From Hippopus hippopus (lineage: Eukaryota > Mollusca > Bivalvia > Cardiida > Cardiidae), in NCBI GenBank assembly GCA_946811185.2, contig OX328108.1, positions 42,302,357 to 42,366,356 of the forward strand: DNA of 64,000 nucleotides, given 5' to 3'. The notes beneath the pieces are model-generated. The model ran no database searches. It had not been told where the DNA came from and saw nothing but the letters and a program-made list of their open reading frames with translations. Made by a program: the position numbers and the translations under genes. Positions 11,821 through 24,800 of the stretch are shown here, one piece after another (within the stretch, counting starts at the first letter, position 1; each line of letters begins with the position of its first letter).

Positions 11821-12047
11821 CTCTTCACCACACAATCCTGACTTTTAATGACCCTGGCAGAGAAGCCTTCTGAAAACATTGAGGGGAAAAAGGAGAAAAT
11901 GCTGGTAACCAGCATTTTCTCCTTTTTCCACAATGTTTCCTATCCTTCCCAAAATAAATTTTGATTTTTCAGTCACATTTATTTCATCATCTGCAAATGC
12001 TTTCAATTTGGACTAGTCCAAAATTTTGTCGTTTGGTAAAGAGTTAA
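11817..12047 (+). mobile_element. MITE-1, full length
   Basis: TTAACTCTTCACCACACAAT to GGTAAAGAGTTAA, with a well-preserved palindrome. It shares its left TTAA with a MITE-2. Confidence 0.85.
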
Positions 12048-12222
12048 AGGATTAATACTAATTTTATACACTTGCTGTGAATAACGCTACAACAACAATG
12101 TGGCAAAAACATAGCAATTCCTTCTTCCTAGCTGAAAACATACTTTTTTCACTGACAAAAAAATAAACCAGGTATGTTTAAGCTTTAACGCTTTAGACAA
12201 TAGACATTAAGACCCTTTCTTA

Positions 12223-12392
12223 TTAACACTTTACCAAACTATCCCAACTTTTCATAACCCTTGGGAAAAAGGCTTTTGAAATCATTGTGGGAAAAGGAGA
12301 AAATGGTGGTAACAAATCTTCCAGCCTATTAGAGACAAATCTCACCATTTGTTCAATTTAGACCAGTCTAAAATTTTGTCATTTAGCCTAGA
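12223..12392 (+). mobile_element. MITE-1 with internal deletion
   Basis: The left end and left palindrome arm are intact. The right arm is deleted, so it cannot form the hairpin. Confidence 0.7.
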
Positions 12393-12559
12393 ACTAAAAG
12401 TATAAACTTTGCAGTCCACAAACCAGATATGGCTTAAAGGATGCAACTGACTTTGAAATGACAAAAAACATTCTGGGAATGGACTGCTTGTTACCTGTTT
12501 TTTCTACATGCTATGTTTTCAAAAGTTTATTTCATCCGAGTTCATAAACACAGGATTGC

Positions 12560-12706
12560 TAAGAAAAGTTTCTATCACTTCGAAAACAGGCTGTTGAAAC
12601 ATGATGGTTAAAAGTTACCAGCATTCCCCCCCCCCCCCCCCAATTTTTGAAAATCCCTTTTTTTCCTCAGGTTGTCAAAACTCGGGAATGTGTGGTAAAG
12701 GGTTAA
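12560..12706 (-). mobile_element. MITE-1 fragment with poly-C tract
   Basis: It ends TGTGTGGTAAAGGGTTAA. A run of about 17 C (12626-12642) replaces part of the palindrome. Confidence 0.5.
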
Positions 12707-12847
12707 GCCAAATCTTGTCATATGAGCCAAGTTCATCGTCCACAAACTGCTTTCAATTCAAACTTGTCTACAATTTCATTATCTAAAATTTCATTATCAG
12801 ATACAGACTTCAGTCCTTACTTCTCAACATCCTTCAATTCATGATTA

Positions 12848-13066
12848 TTAACACTTTACTAAACAACAAAACTGTCGACTTGCCCAAATTGAAAGCTTTA
12901 TCATTCACAATCCTGTCTCAAAACTGGAAATTCACCCTTGGTAGAAGGGTAGAAAACATTGTGGGAACAGGGGAAAATGCTGGTTGCCAATGTTTTCAAA
13001 AGGTTATTTAGGTCGTCAAAAGGTTATTTCAGTCATCAAAACTTCAGATTGTGTGGTAAAGGGTTA
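12848..13066 (-). mobile_element. MITE-1
   Basis: TTAACACTTTACTAAACAAC to GTGTGGTAAAGGGTTAA, with a duplicated AAAAGGTTATTT segment on the right side. Confidence 0.75.
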
Positions 13067-13569
13067 AGAGAAGAATTTCCAAAAATCTAACATCACTAAA
13101 TGTTGCAGCTTCTTACAAATCAAACAAATTGTCAAACTCCATACACAAGTTTCTTATTCAATGAAAAAAATTCATATTGAATGACTTAAAAGCCACACAA
13201 GATTTCCACTTCTTAGAACAATTTTCTGTCGAATTACAACGCATACAAACACACACACACACACTTCCAGTATGTCATACATAAACCTCTATAAAGTAAA
13301 ACGACCAAGTTTCCTGGTCTCATTAACTCAAGGTTTGCAACAGCTCTATTCTTTTCAAAATGAATTTGCCCTTAACCCTTTGCAAAAAACTGTGAATTTT
13401 GCAGACAGCAAAAATCAAACTACACAGAACATGCAGTCTGATCTTTTATCTATACCGTCTGCTTGAGTAGTTGAATCTATTCTATACAATCAAACTTTTT
13501 GTAAGTTTCAATGGATTGTATTTAGAGCCGTCAAAAGAGGTCGAGTTTATTTATTTGGTGTAGAAAGAG

Positions 13570-13801
13570 TTAAACCTTTGCCAAAATGACAGAATTTTAC
13601 ACTTATCCAAGATGAAAGTTTTTCTCAATGACAAAATAATCATGCCTCAAAAATAGAAATTTTCCTTTGGAAGGATAGAAAACTAATGGGAAAAGGAGAA
13701 AAAGCTGGTCACCTGCATTTTCTCCTTTTCCGACAGTGCTTTCAAAAGCCTACTTCTTTAGGGTTATTAAAACTCAGGATTGTATGGTTAAGCCTTAAAC
13801 C
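13570..13801 (-). mobile_element. MITE-1
   Basis: TTAAACCTTTGCCAAAATGA to GTATGGTTAA, with the palindrome kept (centre GGTCACC). Its last TTAA starts the next element. Confidence 0.75.
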
Positions 13802-14002
13802 ACCTTATACTACTTTACTTTGCTTTGTGGCTAGTGTACATCAAGATCAGACCGCACAAAATGTGCAGTCTGATCTTTGATCTATGCTGTTCATTTTTCT
13901 GAGACATTCTTGACACGGGCTATCTTAAAATTGCTCTTCTTGGGGGTCTTATCTGTGGGATGAAAATTCCTGTTTGGCTTATTTGGTGCTCTAAGTGGCT
14001 AA
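13798..14002 (+). mobile_element. MITE-2
   Basis: Between two MITE-1 copies, it carries a clear palindrome (CAGACCGCACAAAATGTGCAGTC). It ends GCTCTAAGTGG at the start of the next MITE-1. Confidence 0.7.
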
Positions 14003-14232
14003 CTCTTTACCACACAGTCCCTGGTTCAACAACCCTGATGAAGAGCCTTTTTATACATTGTGGGAAAAGGAAAGGAAAAATGCTGGTTATCAGCGTTTGC
14101 TCCATTTCCCAAAATGCTTTCTACCCTTTCAAAGACACAATATTTTTCTTCTCTTTCAAAGACGGAAATCATCATTTCAGCTACATTTATTTGTTGTCTG
14201 CAAGTGTCATTCGTCATCTGGTAAAGAGTTAA
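14000..14232 (+). mobile_element. MITE-1
   Basis: CTAACTCTTTACCACACAGT to GGTAAAGAGTTAA. The palindrome has a small insertion on the left arm and an inverted-type centre (GGTTATC). Confidence 0.75.
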
Positions 14233-14465
14233 TGAACTCTGCTTTCAAGGATGAAAATTTAAATATATCTTTGTAGGGTTTTTCTTCCTAACATGCCTAA
14301 AAATGTGAAATCTTATTTATCTGGCACTCTTTGGGATACCCAATTCACTTTTGAATTTGTCTAATTACTAAAGCACAGTAACAGTACCCAAAAGATCACA
14401 AATAGTTTGAAAGCTTGCAAACACTGAGCTATGAAACCTTACCTGGTCTCAACCAAACTATAATC

Positions 14466-15255
14466 AACAAGAGGCCTAACAAGGCCTGACACACTCTACT
14501 GGCCATATACCACAAAAGATATGCAAGAAAACTTATCACTAATGCAAAGTTTTTTTCTTCTTTTTCATTGGTATTTCCTATAACTCCTTACCACTTAAGT
14601 CCCATGTTTTGACGACCCTAAGGAAAGAGCCTTTTGAAAACATTTTGGGAAAAGTAGAAAATGGTTTCAATATGGAGGAGTCTAAAATTTAGTCGTGTGA
14701 TTAAGGGTTAAAGATTTTTTTCTTGGAAGAGTACACAATTTGTTTGATGTTTGATAAAGTTTAAAAAAAAAAAAACAAATGAAAGACAAGAATTGAATAA
14801 AAAGTGTTGACTTAATATCATAGACTTTGGTTATGTCAACAAGTAATTAATAAGGTATTTTCATTAATATTTTATATAACTACTTTTCCTACATAGTTTC
14901 TTTGATTCGACTCATGTTCTATCAAAATCAATAAAAAAATACAAATAATTTATACCTGTTTCATAAACAAAACAGCTTTTTTGGTATCTATAGAGAAAAT
15001 TCAGTTTATACAAATTCATTTTTTTTTTTTAACTGCTTGTTTTCCTGGATTTAAAGTGACATTTTCTTCATTTTAAGAAGGGCTCAAGCCCATAATGGTA
15101 GGTAATCTGTACAAGTTTCAAAAGAATCAATGAAAAAGCACGCATCCATAGCTTAGTTTAGAAAAACATCACAAAAGTACACACAGAATGAACAGAAACC
15201 ATGCCATGACATATAATTCTTCTGGCCTTCAGTCAGTTGAGTGCACAAAACTTAA
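14466..15255 (+). mobile_element. Degraded composite element (AACAAGAG head, TTC-loop tail)
   Basis: The head is AACAAGAG then GGCCTAACAAGGCC (14466-14485). A tail-like CTGGCCTTCAGTCAG and GAGTGC lies at about 15222-15244. A MITE-1 (14580-14711) sits inside. That the two ends belong together is inferred. Confidence 0.4.
14580..14711 (+). mobile_element. MITE-1 with palindrome deleted
   Basis: The left end and AAAACATTTTGGGAAAAG are present; the copy then jumps to the right-end segment and GATTAAGGGTTAA. Confidence 0.65.
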
Positions 15256-15291
15256 ATCTAACAAAGCAAAAACAGAAATCCCTGTTATCCA

Positions 15292-15297
15292 TTTATT
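15292..15297 (-). terminator. Candidate boule polyadenylation signal
   Basis: AATAAA on the minus strand lies about 140 nt after the stop codon. About 15-40 nt further on is a T/GT-rich tract containing TTTCTGTTTTTGC, the usual downstream element. This predicts a short 3'UTR ending near 15270-15280. Confidence 0.6.
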
Positions 15298-15436
15298 CTT
15301 TTAAATTAGTTTTATAATAAAATGATACAACTTATTCAATAAACTCTAAAGATGCCTCCTTTTCCTAAAGGAAGATAGCACAACAAACAAAATAAATAAT
15401 AAAAAAAAAGACAAAACATGAACTCAGATGACCATT

Positions 15437-15877
15437 TTATGTCCTTGCCCCTGAGGGTGGGGTAATGGTACCATCGTGGGGCCTGGCCATAATGGTCACC
15501 TGACCTGTCGACAGGGATTTCGGAGGTACCATCACACACTGGACTTTATGACCATTTCGTACAAGGAATGTAGGCGATGTATATGCACGACGGGCAATTG
15601 ACGACACTGGCTTTTTGTACGGAGCAACACTGATGGCAGACATGGACGGGAGTTTACTGGTGGAGTGGGCGCTGGAGGTACTTGGAGTGGTGATAGAGGT
15701 GAGGACAGTACTTACAGGGTTATACTGGAGGGGATTCGCGTCAATGATGGAGGCTGTCTGCAGGGTTAATCCAGTGCTGCCCACCGACACGGCAGCCTTG
15801 CCTGTAGACACTTCAGTAACATATGTGGTGGGTTGGTTGGCCAACTGCAAGCTTGGCTCCACTGGTAAGATGCTGCC
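15437..15877 (-). CDS. boule: boule exon 11, terminal coding exon
   Basis: This exon has 441 nt including TAA, or 146 residues, entered in phase 0 from acceptor TTTGTTTCAG. The sequence is Ser/Thr/Val-rich with a basic end (RRAYTSPTFLVRNGHK) and stops after PSGART. It does not match the human BOLL C-terminus as I know it. It is assigned here because the frame continues from exon 10 and no other terminal exon is visible. Its base composition is clearly less AT-rich than its surroundings, as expected of coding DNA. Confidence 0.82.
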   Translation of the reverse strand, partial: GSILPVEPSLQLANQPTTYVTEVSTGKAAVSVGSTGLTLQTASIIDANPLQYNPVSTVLTSITTPSTSSAHSTSKLPSMSAISVAPYKKPVSSIARRAYTSPTFLVRNGHKVQCVMVPPKSLSTGQVTIMARPHDGTITPPSGART

Positions 15878-18800
15878 CTGAAACAAAGGCCATTCCTAGA
15901 AATGTCCGTAGCATAACATTGGTCTTGTGTTTAATACAATCAGCTCCCATTACCACTCAGATACATGTTTTTACCTCCCTTGCAAAATAATTTTGAAAAC
16001 AGCGTAGTAAAGGGAGCAATCACTTATTAGTCTCTATTTTTTTGTCCAATAATTTTATATTGAAAACGTTTTTCCTGTCCACGATTTCATACTTATAACA
16101 TAGACTTGCTGTAAACAGTGGTCTAGGAAGGTTGGGCAATTTTAATTCTGACACCTTTAGTTTTTTTTTTTTAACCCTTTACCACATAATCCCCAGTTTT
16201 AACAACCCCAAGGAAAAGGACCCTTGAAAACATTGTGGAAAATGACAAAATGCTGGTAACCAGCATTTTCTCATTTTTGCCATAATGTTTTCTTCCCTTT
16301 CAAGGGAAGACTTCCTAATTTGGGCAACATTTAGTTTCTCACCTGCAAATGCTTTCAATTTAGACCAGTGTAGAATTTTGTAGTTTGGTAAAGAGTTAAC
16401 CAAAACCTAGGTTGTTATTACTTATGTGACTTTCTATTGATAATTACAATTCACTCTTCTGGCAATAACTCTAAGCAAAGTCTACACATAGATCATTCAT
16501 GGATTTTCAAAAAAGCTCTGTAAGTCATATTAAGACAAGGACATAATCCAAAAGATAAGCCCATCAAAGTAGTATGAAACAAACTGTCATTTTATCTTTT
16601 AACTGTAAAATTTCATCCAAACTAGATCAGGGCTTTTGGGGATAAACTTAGTTTTAAACATATTTATTTTACATTGATTGAGAAACAAGTTTTTGCAACT
16701 TATAAAAAAGGGCCATATTTCTGGAAGTATTCTCTGTAACAAGAAGTGCTGCAAAGAGGCAGTAGATACAGATCACTCCTGTGAAATTTCATCAATGTTG
16801 GACAATGGTTGCGGTGGATATAGTTAATACTTAATTTTACATCAATTGTGAAACGAATTATCAGAACTATTAATAATCATCCCAGATTGAAGAGGAATAG
16901 AACAAATTAAAGATGGCATTTAATGAAAAGAAAGGGCAATAACTCTGACAGTATCAATTTTGAAAGGACATGGTGATATTGGGCAAAAGCTGATGACATT
17001 ATAATCACTTCTGCAAATTCTCCTCCAAATCAAAATGGGCTTACAGCAGAGAAAAGTGGGCAAATCAAAGATAGCACTTCATACAAAAAGGGCCATAAGT
17101 ACTCAAAACACAGGACCACAAAAACATGTAATACCAGACTTAATGAAATTTTGTCCAAATACAACCTGTGGTTTAACAAAGGGAAGATGAGTCAAAGATA
17201 GTATTCTTTAAGTACAAAAAAGACCAAAACTCTACATGTATTTACACGTTTTGCAAAGGGACATGACTGCACAGGGAATAAGTAAGTAACATATGGATCA
17301 CCGATGTAAAATTTCATCCAAATCAGATCAGTGGTTTAACTCTTTACTACAAGAATCAAGAGTTTTTAAGACCTAGATGGAAAGCCTTTATAGATACAAC
17401 TGGCAACACTTTTTATGCATACAATTTACTGTCTGCATAATTATACTTTCAATTTTGACTAGTGTAAAATTTTGTTGTTTGGTAAACAGTTAAAATGAGA
17501 AGAGTCAACAGATCAAAGGCAGCACCAAATAAACAATAGGGCAATCAGCCCTAAAACGCTCACCTGAGTAAAGTTATCTAGGATTGATAAAGTTGAAGGC
17601 ATCCCGGTTGTGATGATAAAATCACGTAAGTGTTAGAGACCTACCTTTGATCCAGCACGACCCATTTCAAAAATGTTTCAGAAATTTATCAAGAAAAAAC
17701 ATTCCGGCCATATTTAATGGGTCTTAGACTGAAATGTGGCCTTTAGAATGCACACAAAGTTTTTCCAAGAATAATCCCATTGACATTCTTTCTGACCTGA
17801 TGTGACCTAATTTCCAACTTATTACAGATAGTATCAAGACAAACATTCTGACCAACTTTCATGAGTATTGGACTGAAATGTGGTCTCTAGAATGCACACA
17901 AGGTTTTTCTAAGATCTAATTCAGTGACTTCTTTATGATCTGAAGTGACCCAATTTCAAACTTGTTACAGATATCATCAAGATAAACATTCTGACAAAGT
18001 TTCAAGAGAAACTAGCAAAAAATGTGGCCTCTAGAGCGCACACAAAGTTTTCTAAAATTTAAATGAGTGACCTAATTTTTGATCTGATGTAACCCAATTT
18101 CACCCTTGTCCGTGATATCATCAACACAAACATTCTTACCAAGTTATACAAGTATCTGACTAAAAAATGTGATGTGGCCTCCAGAGTGCACTTAAGGTAA
18201 TGGTTGACAGCCCCCCCCCCACCCCCCACGGACAAGGCACCATCACAAAAGCTCACCTTGAGCACTTCGTGCTCAGTTGAGCTAAAAAGGGCCAGAACTC
18301 TACATGATGGTAACTAGTGTATGACATAAGCTCACTGGCTTCTAACTGTTGACCCTTAACATCTTATTTTTTTCAACATTTATCTATAAGCTGTAATGGA
18401 GAAAAGTGCACAAAGTAAGAAAATCAGTTTTGTAGAACCCTGTGTGACTAAAGTAATACCTGGTAAATTAATTCTTTAACCCTTTACCAAGCAACACAAC
18501 TTTAGACAAAATTAAAAGCATTACAAGGCAACTGGTTGGGGGAGAATCCTGAGGTTAATTTAAACGCAGGATTGTTTATCAAAGTATTAAACAGCTCTAC
18601 TTTCTGGAAGAGAAAGGGTGATTACAAAGGAATTCATTAATGTCTTCCATATGAATGATCACAACAGTTTGTGGCTTATTAGCTGGTTTAGTCCTCAGGC
18701 CCTTATAAATTCTTGCACCCTTTACATTACACAGTATGCCTTATCAGCCCTCTCTTTTCATACCCTGCAAAGATTCTGAAATGTCTTGTACATCTCTTCT

Positions 18801-21800
18801 GGCTGTTATATCTAATTTGCCTAGGTATAACTGAACATGAAAATGTACTCAAATGCTTATTATTCAATTAATTGCTCGTTTTAATCTTTAAAGTGCTAAG
18901 CAAGACTAAGTTAACTCTTTACCAGAGGGCCAAAATGATAGGGTTGTTCTTAACTGAAAGCATTTGTAGACAACTGCAAATAATGGGAGTTGTCTTTGAG
19001 AGGGCTGACAACCCCCCCCCCCCTCCCCCCAAACCTCTGAAGCAATTGCAATAAGGTTCCATGTGAACACCGAGTTGAAGTAATCTTTAAAGCTGAAAAA
19101 ATCATGTCAGAAATGTTGAAACTGTCCTGTGTTGGAAAAATCTGCCAATCAAGTAATTCTAAAAACTTGGAAAGGTCAGCTGTCAACTTAAACATGTTAA
19201 TGAAAATGTAAAATATAAACATGATAGGCTATATAATTAAGAATAAAATACAAACATGATAAAACTACAAGACACAAATTAGATTTTAGAGTTTCTGCAA
19301 AACAAATTCAACAGACTAACAGCTGCTGTTTTTACCAACCACTCCAAATAACTATCAAGAGATGTTACAAAATAGTAAACCATAATAAATAACACAGTTA
19401 CCGCAAATATATGCAATAAATTCAGTGAAAATGCAACATAACTTTCCCCCGATAAGCAAAGTATCTTAACACTTGATTCTGATTCAGAGACGTACAGAAA
19501 AGGCTTAAAGCATAATGGAAAATGCAGAACTTACTGGTTATTTAATTTACAGTAGACTGTCTATCTTTAAATGCTGTGTGATGTAAAGAAAGACTATTGT
19601 CTATTGACATTTTTACCCTCACTATTAACAGTATTTCATCACTCATACTGGGTTTCTCACTTTACCAAAAGACTAGAAGTACGAGTTTGCTCATCAGGTT
19701 TTAAGTTAGTAAAACCCAGTGAATAAAAAATCCACAATAAAAATTAATGATCAAATATTAACAGCACTTAATCTACCAGCTGTCTTTGCAGCCTGCTGTA
19801 CACTGGAGGATGACCTTGTTAGGTCATGTCACATAATAAAGAGGCACCTGAAAATCAATTCAAAAGTCTTACTACACAAGATAAAAGTTTTTCTATAAAT
19901 TAAAGAGCAAAATGTAATTAATCTATAAACCAACATAAAGCAAGACTTTACAGTTCAAAATTTTTAGTTTTTTAAAACATTAAATCTTTATCACATGGCA
20001 AAATTTCAGACCTGCCCAGATAAAAGCAGGGGTCCATGTATCTAGAAACTGGAAAGTTTGGGAGAAATGCCCCCCCCAATATTTACTGAAATTGGGAACA
20101 ATGAAAATAATTTGGGGGATGCATATCAAAATAATTTCATGTGGTTTTAGGTTGTTTATACTATATTCATTTCTACATAATGCATTTTTGTTACCTTTCA
20201 TAGAATTATATTTCAAATTGATTACTCAGAGTCCCTATTTACACAAGACATTTTATGTTGAGAGCAGAGTTGAATCTAGGATAGATTAAAAAAAAGTGGC
20301 CAACTCCCCCACTCAAGACAAACAAGAGGGCCAAGATGGCCCTGGATCGCTCACCTGAATGTTTGAGAGGACCATAGCCATTTTTTTTTTTTGAAGTATT
20401 GAAATTTTGGAAAAAAAATCATTATTTTTCCAAGCAATTTTGAAAAGGTCACCTGTAAAAATCATTTCAAAATCTGTCACCACCCCTACAATCATCACCA
20501 TAGCCATGTTTTTGACGAATCAGAATTTTGCAAATAAATTTTGGGATAGGTCACCCAAGGACCATTTCTTGAACAAGAGCAGATGCCAGATAGTGGCTAA
20601 AAATATTAAGTCGAACAAGAGCACTGCATGCGGGTGCCAATGATCGGCTGTTGGGTGCTGGATAGTAAGTTAAAATCTTAAGTCGAAAAAGGGGCATAAT
20701 TGGTACAAAATGATTTTAGTTATCTGCCCTTGTTGGGTTGCTCTTTTACTAGTGAACAATTATTCCAAGTTTCAAGTACATGTGTTGAGTGGAAGCCGAG
20801 ATATAACAAAATGTCAAAGTTTTTGCACAATGACAACGAAAACAACGCAGACGACAACAATAGGCCCATGACAAAACCTCAATATTTTCTTCGAAAACAG
20901 CCGAGCTAAAAAAAGGGACATAATAAAAAGATCATTTCTGTGAAATTATTTCAAAATCTGACCAGTGGTTTCAGAGAAAAAGAATTTTTAAGAATTTCTA
21001 CATGTCGATATAGTGCAAATAGCCCCCCACCACCACAGCCATGTTTCTTGACGGATCAAAATTTCGCGAACAATTTTTCAAAAGGGGCACCCAAGGAACA
21101 TTTCTGTGAAATAATTTCAAAATCTGACAAGTGGTTTAAGAGAAGAAGAATTTCAAAGAATTTCTTTAAATCCATACAGTGCAAAGAGCGGTTTAGGAGT
21201 AGAAGATGTTTAAAGAATTGTGGACGACGGACACAGGGTGATCCTAAAAGCTCCCCTTGAGCACATTGTGCTCAGGTGAGCTAAAAATTGGGCAAATTTG
21301 AAAATCAAAGTGGACCATTTTAAACAATAACTAAACACTTGAATAGCAAAGAAACAGACCTACAGTGTAGGTTCTAATTAGATCTGTCACAATCAGGAGA
21401 TTGTAACAAGTATCAACAACGTAAGATTGACCCTATTCTGCACTGCAGACTGTAGAAAAATTTAGCTAGAACCTTAAGCTTTTGCCTCATGATTAAATAG
21501 AGATTTTAACCCTTAGACTGCTAACGGCGACTTACTGACCTTTTGTGGACAGTGCAGATCAAGATCAGACTGCACAGACACATGCAGTCTGATCTTAGAT
21601 CTACACTGTCTGATAAGGAGATACTTTTGTCCCAAAAATATCTTTGAAATAACAAAATTTGTACTTTAACTATCGGCTTGAAAATTTCATGATAGATATT
21701 CAGCAGGATAAGGGATAACTCCTGCTTAATTCTTTAGTCAGTATGTAGAACTGTGAATCAGTTGTTTCAAAATATAACTTTAAAGCTTAAAAGATAGGTT

Positions 21801-24800
21801 GAAATGTCTCTGATCAGACTACATCAACTTGACATTCGCTTTTTCATGTGTTTTTATGTTTTTGCATTGATCCATTTCCCGAGTTGTTTGTTTTTTGATA
21901 ATTCTCTTTCTCGATGTTTTGACACACTTCTAACATGGAACTCAACACTATATTGTAATATTCACCTTTTAATGAAAAGACTGTTCTGACTTCTAAAACA
22001 GATTTTTTTGCTGAATCATCAATCCTGCATGACGGGCAACATAACTCTATCGGTAATTTTCGCAATCGTAAGTAAATTTACACACATCACATTTCTCATG
22101 ATCAGAAGACTGAATCATTATGACGCAGCTATGAATCCCAAAACCTTGACAATATGCTCTAGGTCACATGATGAGAAACATTCTGTGAAAATTTTATCCA
22201 AATCCGTCAAGAAATGTGGGAGGAGTTGCGTTCACAAGAAATGGAATGAAATATAACATGAAGACCCCTTTTTCCATGACGCAGCTATAAATCGCAAAAC
22301 TTTGACAATATGCGATAGGTCACATGATGAGAAACATTTTGTGGAAATTTTATCCAAATCCGTCAAGAAATGTGGGAGGAGTTGCGTTCACAAAAAATGG
22401 AATGAAATATAACATCAAGCCCCTTTTTCCACTACGCAGCTACAAATCGCAAAACCTTGACAATATGCGATAGGTCACATGATGAGAAACATTCTATGGA
22501 AATTTTGTCCAAATCCGTCAAGAAATGTGGGAGGAGTTGCATTCACAAGAAATGGACGTACTTACAGATGGACGGACAGGCGGAAAGACGGAGACGATGA
22601 CGCCAAATACATCTCCTCCGGCGGCGTATAAAAACTGCCGTCAGCTTGATGACTTTCAGATTTAAGAGCAAACATTAGACTTTAATTAATATAATGCTAA
22701 TCGTCCAATGTGCCTTTCCCTTCAATACTTCCTTACACTAATCTTAACCTCAAAATCAATCCCATTGTCAAGTGGAGAGGGAAAGGTGAGAAGAGACATA
22801 GATAGGAAGAGATGGAATAATTTAAGTTCCAAGACATTTTGTCAAAGTAAGGAAACTAGGAGGTCGAGGTATTATTTTCAGGCACAACACCACAGCTGTT
22901 CAACACCCACACATCATTAACCCTTCGGCTGCTAAGCTCGACACACTGACCTTTTGCAGACAGCGTAGATCAAGATCAGACTGCACAGAACGTGCAGTCT
23001 GATCTTAGATCTACACTGACTAGGAGAAATCTTTCCTCCAAAAATACCTCTCCAACAGTAATATTTGGGTTTTTTACTATTGGCTTGAAAATTTCATTTC
23101 TTTTATCTAGCAGGATAAAGGTGAAGGGTAATCAACATTCTTTCAAGAGCCATCCATGAGTCAATGAAGTGCAGAGAGAAAAATAAAACCACAATGACAT
23201 ATGGCTTCAATAAATCAACCCTCAATCTGTAGTTTACCCTATTAATGGTATTTACAAACTTAAGCTGCTCCAGCAGACAGAGCAGATTAAGATAAGACTG
23301 GACTGAATAAATAATGTGACGATCTACAATGTTCTCTATTGATCAAGACATTCTTAGTAAAAAGAAGTTTTGAAATTACAATGTCTGGCCCAAAATCTCC
23401 TGTTAAGAGTTAAAGAGCACAAATTTTATATATTTTTACAGTTAATTAATTAATATGGCCAGTTTCCTGTATTTTGTATTTCTACAGGGTAAGACTCTCC
23501 AGATGAAATACCCTTTATATTCCTAATTTATCTGGTATGTCCTTCATCACTGATTACACACAACAAAACTTTTTACTCTATTTACCATATGGAAAACATT
23601 TGCTGGTGACAACAATAGTTCAGCTAAAAAAATGAGGTAAGTCTTAAATTCTTTACCAAAAAATCCCTAGTGTAACAACCCTTAACAAGTAGGCTTTTGA
23701 AGACATCGCTGGAATAGAAGGAAATGCTGATTAACAGCATTTTCTCTTTTTTCCACATTATACTCGTAACCTACTGTTTAAAAGTACATTTCAATATTTG
23801 AGCCCTATTTAATTTTTTGTCTACAAATACTTTTAATTTTGGGTTAAAAGGTTAGAAAACATTATGAAAGAGGTGAACATGTTGGACCAGTATTTTCTCC
23901 TTTTCAAAAAATGTTTCAAAAGCCTTTCTCTTAATGGTTATAAAAACACCGTCTTATTGATGTCCCTACCTCTTACGGATTGCTTTTTTGTTTTGCAGCG
24001 GACTATATTTGGAAACCTTTTGGCAGACAGGAAATTGCCGGTAACCAGCAAATTCCCATTTCTCCACAATATTTTCACATGTAATGAATTTATAAAGTCC
24101 TTTCACGCTCAGTGACCAACTCCTCCCCAACCCGTAGGTGCACTGTACATGTTATATACAAGTTGGGGTTTCTCATTATTGTATATGTATTCTCTCTCTT
24201 TTTGTTCTCAATTTCTTTTCATGAAATCTTAGAGATTTGCTCTTGTTAGATTCCATGAGGGTTATTTTTGTACATTTCACATGACCACAGGTTTGGAAAA
24301 ATATTCTTGTATTACTAGATACATATGTACACGTAATTAAGTATGTCTATGTCTATCAAATCTTATTTGTAATCAAATCAAATTTGTGTCAATCATCTTT
24401 ATATGCAAATTAGTTTAACCCTTTACCACACCATCCCAAGTTTTAACGATCCCTGAAAAGTGAAGAGGATGCCTTTGTGGGAAAAGAAAAAAATGCTGGT
24501 AACCAGCACCGTGTCACTGAAGCAGCACAATCAGAGAACAGAAAATGATTTTCAAAAGGAAGTTCACCTGAGACCTTGACCTTTGACCCATGTGACCCAA
24601 AAACAATAGGGCAATTTTCCTTGGGTCAAGAGCAACACTTGTATGAAGTTTCAGGGTCCTAGGTCAAACAGCTTATGAGTTAGAGCACAGAAACAAAATA
24701 ATGGATGGATTGACAGACAGATGTACAGACAGACACAATGAACTCAGTATACCCCCTTCTACTTTGTAGGTGGGGGGTGTAACAATCCTGAACCAGCGTT

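Noticed and set aside
15615..15881. 88-residue plus-strand frame
   Set aside because: Antisense shadow of the last boule exon.
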